A stretch of 6,805 bases of DNA, taken from the NCBI GenBank assembly GCA_028707675.1, contig JAQWAM010000069.1, forward strand, positions 1 through 6,805, written 5' to 3'. The number at the start of each line of letters is the position of its first letter. The stretch's first letter is position 1. The DNA comes from Kiritimatiellia bacterium. GTDB taxonomy: Bacteria; Verrucomicrobiota; Kiritimatiellia; RFP12; UBA1067. Position numbers and translations under genes: made by a program. The notes beneath the pieces were generated by a model that worked only from the letters and a program-made list of their open reading frames with translations, did not search any database and was not told the DNA's origin. This document shows positions 1-6,805 of this stretch, in pieces.

Positions 1-2406
1 CTGGGATTTCCAGAAACGGCGGCGGCTGCGACGTATGTACCAGTTGGTCAGGTCTTCGACAAAATGCACGAACGGCCGCACGGAACGCTGCAGGTCGTAG
101 GCGTCCATAGCCTCGGTCACGTCATTAACCAAACTCTCCAGCGAGCTGACAATCCACCGGTCAAGCACGTTGGAGCTTTCCGGCTTCAACACCTTGTCGT
201 CATGGATGCCGTCGACATTCGCGTAGGTCACGAAAAAGCTGTAGGCGTTCCACCACGGTATCAGCAGGTCGCGCAGAATCTGTTTCACGCCGCTTTCCGA
301 AAACCTCAGGTTCTCGGCGCGAACCACCGGAGAGTAGATCATGTAAAGCCGCAGCGCGTCCGCGCCGTAGGCGTCCAGAATGTGCGTCGGGTCAGGATAG
401 TTCTTGAGACGCTTGGACATCTTCTTGCCGTCCTCGGCCAGCACCAGCCCGTTCACCACCACGTTTTTGAAAGGCGACCGGTCGAAAAGGCAGGTTCCCA
501 GCACCATAAGTGTGTAGAACCAGCCGCGCGTCTGATCCAACCCCTCCGCGATGAAGTCGGCCGGAAAGAAGGCGGCCAGATCCGCCTGAGCCTCTCCCGC
601 ATTTCCCTCTCCTCTCCCCACTCCTAACTCTTCACTCTTAACTCCTAACTCTTCACTCCCCACTCCTAACTCTTCACTCTTAACTCCTAACTCTTCACTC
701 TTAACTCCTAACTCTTCACTCTTAAATCCTAACTCTTCACTCTTAACTCCTAACTCTTCACTCTTAACTCTTCCCTCCCCGAAGGGGTAGTGCTGCTGCG
801 CGTAAGGCATGGCGCCGGACTCGAACCAGCAGTCCAGGACCTCGGGAGTGCGGCGGTAGGTCTTGCCGTCCTGGCGTATGACCACATCGTCGATAAAATG
901 CTTGTGCAGGTCAGTCACCTTTACGCCGGAGAGCTTTTCCAGCTCCGCGACAGACCCGACGCAGATCATGTCAGCCGGGTCGGCCTCGTTCACCCAGACC
1001 GGTATGCAGGAGCCCCAGAAACGGTTGCGGCTGATGTTCCAGTCGCGCGCCTCTTTAAGCCAGTTGCCGAAGCGCTTGTCCCCCACGTATTCAGGCATCC
1101 AGTGCACAGACTCGTTGTTGCGGGCCAGGCGGTCGTGCAAATCTTCCACCTTCACATACCACGCCTCGATGGCGCGGTAGATCAGCGGCGTGTCCGTGCG
1201 GTCGCAGAAAGGATAGCTGTGCACGATGGTCGACTGGTGAACCAGCTTGCCCTCTTGCTTCAGGCGCCTGATCAAGTCTTTGTCGCAATCCTTGCAGAAT
1301 CGTCCGGCGTATTCCGGCAGCTCGTCCGTGAAATTGCAAGATGCGTCCAGCGGGTCTGCGATGACACTGATTCCCGCGGCCTTGCAGACCCGGAAGTCGT
1401 CCTCGCCGTAAGCCGGCGCCATGTGCACCAGCCCCGTGCCGTCCCCGGTGCTGACGAACCCGTCGTTGAGCACTCGGAAAGCGCCGTGCTCGGCAAATTG
1501 GGCGAAGTAAGTAAACATGGGCTCATAGGTCCAGCCCAGAAGGTCGCTCCCTTTGACGCGGGCCGCTACGCTGTACTCGTCCGCGCTCTTGTAATAGGCG
1601 TCCAGCCGCGCCTCGGCCATCACGTAGCAGACCGGGGCTTTCGCGTCGCGCACCACCACGTAATCGATGTCAGGCCCGGCGCAGATCGCCAGATTCTCGG
1701 GCAGCGTCCAAGGCGTGGTCGTCCAGATCAGCAGCCGAGTCTCTCCCCAGGCCGGGTCGGCGCCGCCAGTCACCTTCACGCCTACGGTAACCGCAGGATC
1801 CTGCACATCCTTGTAGTTGCTGCCGGCCTCGAAGTTGCTGAGCGGTGTGCTTAGCTTCCAACTGTACGGCATGATGCGATAGGATTTGTAGACGCGGTCC
1901 TGATCCCACAACCGCTTGAACACCCACCAGATCGTCTCCATGAAATCCGGGTCCATGGTCTTGTAGTCGTTGTCGAAATCGACCCAGCGGCCCATGCGTG
2001 TCACGGTCTTGCGCCACTCGTCCACGTACGTCAGAACCATCGAGCGGCACTGCTCGTTGAATTTGCCGACGCCAAGCTGGCGGATCTCGTGCGAGCCGGA
2101 AACTCCCAGTGCCTCCTGCGCCAGCGCCTCGATGGGCAGACCGTGGCAATCCCAGCCGAAGCGCCGCTCGACATGGCAGCCGCGCATGGTCTGGTAGCGC
2201 GGCACGATGTCCTTGATCGTGCCGGCCAGCAGATGGCCGTAATGCGGCAGGCCGGTCGCGAAGGGCGGGCCGTCGTAAAAAACATAGTCGCGCTTGCCGC
2301 GGTTGCGCTCAACGCTCTTGCGGAACGTCTCGCGCTTCTCCCAGAAAGCTAGCGTCTCGCGCTCCATGGACGGAAAATCGATCTTGTTGGATACTGGCTG
2401 AAACAT
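1..2406 (-). CDS. ileS: Isoleucyl-tRNA synthetase, type 2 (eukaryote-like), 3' end missing
   Basis: Cytoplasmic class I synthetase that joins isoleucine to tRNA-Ile with ATP and hydrolyses mischarged valine. I translated 802 uninterrupted codons from ATG 2406 to the left edge. Visible motifs: GPPFATGLPHYGH, with the HIGH-type motif as HYGH at residues 55-58; GWDCHGLPIE at about 84-93; the CP1 editing domain with LLIWTTTPWTLPEN (225-238) and GTGLVHMAPAYGEDDF (323-338); NISRNRFWG; DCWFESG (W527); EGLDQTRGWFYT; KMSKR (662-666); and the start of the anticodon-binding domain. HYGH and GWDCHGLPIE mark the type 2, eukaryote-like clade, usually about 1030-1090 residues, so roughly 230-290 residues lie outside. 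The start fits the family N-terminus (MFQPVSNKIDFP) and lies just below a promoter. The oddity is an in-frame run of seven heptapeptides at residues 547-595, where relatives have a short loop. The family call is secure. The downstream part is unseen, so a later frameshift cannot be excluded. Confidence 0.97.
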   Translation of the reverse strand, partial: MFQPVSNKIDFPSMERETLAFWEKRETFRKSVERNRGKRDYVFYDGPPFATGLPHYGHLLAGTIKDIVPRYQTMRGCHVERRFGWDCHGLPIEALAQEALGVSGSHEIRQLGVGKFNEQCRSMVLTYVDEWRKTVTRMGRWVDFDNDYKTMDPDFMETIWWVFKRLWDQDRVYKSYRIMPYSWKLSTPLSNFEAGSNYKDVQDPAVTVGVKVTGGADPAWGETRLLIWTTTPWTLPENLAICAGPDIDYVVVRDAKAPVCYVMAEARLDAYYKSADEYSVAARVKGSDLLGWTYEPMFTYFAQFAEHGAFRVLNDGFVSTGDGTGLVHMAPAYGEDDFRVCKAAGISVIADPLDASCNFTDELPEYAGRFCKDCDKDLIRRLKQEGKLVHQSTIVHSYPFCDRTDTPLIYRAIEAWYVKVEDLHDRLARNNESVHWMPEYVGDKRFGNWLKEARDWNISRNRFWGSCIPVWVNEADPADMICVGSVAELEKLSGVKVTDLHKHFIDDVVIRQDGKTYRRTPEVLDCWFESGAMPYAQQHYPFGEGRVKSEELGVKSEELGFKSEELGVKSEELGVKSEELGVGSEELGVKSEELGVGRGEGNAGEAQADLAAFFPADFIAEGLDQTRGWFYTLMVLGTCLFDRSPFKNVVVNGLVLAEDGKKMSKRLKNYPDPTHILDAYGADALRLYMIYSPVVRAENLRFSESGVKQILRDLLIPWWNAYSFFVTYANVDGIHDDKVLKPESSNVLDRWIVSSLESLVNDVTEAMDAYDLQRSVRPFVHFVEDLTNWYIRRSRRRFWKSQ
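622..768 (-). repeat. Seven 21-bp tandem repeats, in frame within ileS
   Basis: Seven head-to-tail 21-bp units, each read as seven codons, give VKSEELG with two kinds of variant: one FKSEELG and one VGSEELG. Four or more units are identical at the DNA level. A degenerate half unit flanks each side (EGR before; VGRGEG after). The unit is about 38% GC, against a clearly GC-rich gene, and uses TTA, AGT and GGA codons that are scarce elsewhere in ileS. Of the three minus-strand frames only the one used is open: the other two meet TAG, or TAA and TGA, inside every unit. The tract lies between the conserved HYPF segment after WFESG and the FPADFIAEGLDQTRGW segment, so it probably forms a surface loop or helix in the catalytic domain. 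Because the unit is a multiple of three, copy-number change would alter length but not frame. Confidence 0.96.
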
Positions 2407-2411
2407 GATAA

Positions 2412-2425
2412 CCTTTTTTCTCCTC
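2412..2425 (-). promoter_or_regulatory. Ribosome-binding region of ileS
   Basis: On the minus strand GAGGAG (2420-2425) is followed by a run of A and then AAGG (2412-2415), five bases before ATG 2406. GAGGAG is the better Shine-Dalgarno match but sits about 13 bases away. AAGG is weaker but well spaced. Either supports the chosen start. Confidence 0.6.
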
Positions 2426-2438
2426 TATTAGTGACCGC

Positions 2439-2467
2439 ATTATAACAGACCGTCAGCCTCGCGTGAA
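2439..2467 (-). promoter_or_regulatory. Sigma-70-type promoter of ileS, extended -10
   Basis: Read on the minus strand, a perfect TATAAT (2439-2444) is preceded by TG plus one base, giving an extended -10. A -35-like TTCACG (2462-2467, four of six matches to TTGACA) lies at a 17-base spacing. Transcription would start near 2432, leaving a leader of about 25 bases. That is too short for a T-box riboswitch, a common control of synthetase genes in Firmicutes, so tRNA-sensing leader control is unlikely here. Confidence 0.75.
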
Positions 2468-2937
2468 CGCAGAACCTGCGCGGCCCGGCAGCCCGCGTCG
2501 CGGAATGCCGGAATGGCGAACCGCCCTTTTTATCCGTAAGCGTCTTAACATTGACCTTCTAGCCGTTTATTAAGTACCGTGCTATAAAGAGGGCATGAAC
2601 ACACAAGTCGCAAAGACGGACAAGGCGGGGCGCAAGCGTTATCTTTATAGCGGGCGCCGGGAACTGTTGCGCAAATTCGGCGCGGGCGGCATGACGCAGG
2701 TAGAGGCCGGGAACGGTTTCCTGTCTCGGGCTTGTTGCCGTGGGTTCAAGATACTTCAAGACGACGGTGTCGGTCACGCCGGGTATGCCGTTGGCGGGAA
2801 GGTAGTGCCTGGCAAGCTGATAGGCTTTTTTGTCGGTCTCTGCGTTGTTCACACCCAATCTCATTTGAAATCCGCACACAAGCTCGCTAAGTGGCGTTCG
2901 CGGCAGACGGTGTATAACCCAAATTGCGGCGGTTCTT

Positions 2938-6317
<3,380 letters not shown>

Positions 6318-6321
<4 letters not shown>

Positions 6322-6805
6322 TGCGTTCCCTGTTCCTCCAAGCGTTGCGCCCGGGCGTTGCACTGCTCGCATGTCGCGCGGGTTGCGTCGGGCTGGTCTG
6401 CGGCAAAGGGCGAAAGCCAGAGCGCAAGGCCCTCCGCCAATGCCGCCCCCCATTTCGAAGGAACCGTCTCCGGCAGGCACATGGGCGCGAGCCAGATCAG
6501 GCGCGCGTCGCTACGGGCCAACAGCCGGTCCAGCACCGCCCGTTCGCCCGGCGAGAAGACGGTGCCCACCACGACGGCGTTGCCGCTCGCCCCGTTGTCG
6601 CTCGCTTCAGCGAACGCCTTTTCGATGTCCTCCGCCGTCGCCCGCCGCGAGATGCGCAACGCGCGCTTGGGCGCCGCCCGCAGAAGCGCGAGGTTCCCGA
6701 GGTAGCGGCCCTCCGGAACCCTGCCGCGCGGCAGGCGCTTGAGCGTCCAGCGCAACGGGTTCGCCCGGATGTAAGCCTCCTTTTGCGCCAGCTCCTCGTC
6801 GTTGA
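6318..6805 (-). CDS. Probable REP-associated (Y1/IS200-like) transposase, C-terminal part only
   Basis: The frame is open from the right edge to TGA 6318-6320, giving 161 visible residues; the N-terminal part lies outside. It begins [19 protein letters not shown]. This resembles the YI..NP segment that ends REP-associated tyrosine transposases, single-strand DNA enzymes that nick and join REP palindromes through an HUH motif and a tyrosine. The HUH motif would be off-window, so activity cannot be judged. A domain of about 110 residues follows: [53 protein letters not shown], then a Cys-x2-Cys (CEQC). Its strand-helix-strand rhythm loosely recalls the Rossmann-like DprA/SLOG fold, but I cannot assign it. 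The stop overlaps the hsdR start by four bases, so the two genes are probably co-transcribed and coupled. Alternatively it is an uncharacterised accessory gene of the restriction locus. That it is a real gene is well supported; the transposase call is moderate. Confidence 0.6.

Larger units (their letters stand above)
2407..2937. other. Intergenic region between hsdR and ileS, no convincing gene
   Basis: The 2407-2470 end holds the ileS promoter and ribosome-binding site. The rest (about 2470-2937) has an open frame on each strand: plus 2595-2990, and minus from ATG 2864 to 2559 (101 residues, MRLGVNNAETDKK...). Neither has a well-spaced Shine-Dalgarno, a domain I recognise, or clear coding character, and they overlap each other almost completely. 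A short GGCG-AAC-CGCC hairpin followed by T residues near 2515-2531 faces the plus strand, where no gene ends. I see no strong intrinsic terminator after hsdR, so readthrough toward ileS is possible. The segment near 2595-2625 (GTCGCAAAGACGG) resembles a common kind of dispersed intergenic sequence, from memory only. The minus-strand small ORF remains a remote candidate for a hypothetical gene. Confidence 0.6.

Noticed and set aside
622..768. Tandem array as a CRISPR or a frame-switching contingency locus
   Set aside because: There are no spacers between units, so it is not CRISPR. The 21-bp unit is a multiple of three, so slippage by whole units cannot switch the frame.
790..1854. 354-codon open frame on the plus strand, and a second one at 64-627
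   Set aside because: Both are antisense to ileS. They are separated by the repeat array, where the plus strand has stop codons, and neither resembles a known protein.
2515..2531. GGCG-AAC-CGCC hairpin with T tract
   Set aside because: The stem is four bases and faces the plus strand, while all genes here run on the minus strand.
2725..2760. GGGTTCAAGA, resembling a tRNA T-loop
   Set aside because: No T-stem pairing around it and no acceptor, D or anticodon arms upstream.
2809..2830. GCCT...AGGC followed by a run of T, terminator-like on the plus strand
   Set aside because: Only a four-base stem with a long loop, and no plus-strand gene ends there.
2559..2864. Minus-strand ORF of 101 codons downstream of hsdR
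   Set aside because: No Shine-Dalgarno at a good distance, no recognisable domain, and equal support for the opposite strand. Kept only as a remark under the intergenic region.
6322..6480. Upstream start for hsdR at ATG 6480, adding 53 residues
   Set aside because: The extra residues are low-complexity and overlap the upstream gene. The family N-terminus ([19 protein letters not shown]) begins just after ATG 6321, which also has a well-placed ribosome-binding site.

Overview
The window holds parts of three genes, all on the minus strand, in GC-rich DNA. I recognise no RNA gene, insertion sequence or CRISPR array. The organism cannot be named. A eukaryote-like (type 2) isoleucyl-tRNA synthetase, an apparent REP-associated transposase and intragenic palindromic and tandem repeats would suit a free-living environmental bacterium, for example a member of the Planctomycetes-Verrucomicrobia-Chlamydiae/Lentisphaerae/Kiritimatiellae group. 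That placement is only an inference.

Layout from left to right. Positions 1-2406 carry the first 802 codons of ileS, whose 3' end lies beyond the left edge. Inside it, at 622-768, seven 21-bp tandem units encode (V/F)(K/G)SEELG heptapeptides in frame, within the catalytic domain between the WFESG and KMSKR regions. Positions 2407-2937 hold a good ileS promoter with an extended -10 and a leader of about 25 nt, then roughly 450 bp without a convincing gene. Positions 2938-6321 are a complete hsdR, the restriction and translocation subunit of a type I restriction-modification system. Its nuclease and helicase motifs are all visible. It carries two related palindromic elements (5453-5550 and 5903-5988) that are read through in frame. 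Positions 6318-6805 are the 3' part of a gene whose stop codon overlaps the hsdR start in an ATGA. Its beginning looks like the end of a REP-associated (Y1/IS200-like) transposase, followed by a C-terminal domain I can describe only loosely.

How the parts relate. HsdR needs HsdM and HsdS, which are not in the window and may lie further upstream, to the right. The most notable theme is repeat invasion of coding sequence: two unrelated repeat families have entered two adjacent genes three times, each time keeping the frame and apparently avoiding catalytic motifs. A possible REP-type transposase sits directly upstream of the gene carrying the REP-like palindromes. This suggests, but does not show, that it or a relative mobilises them.
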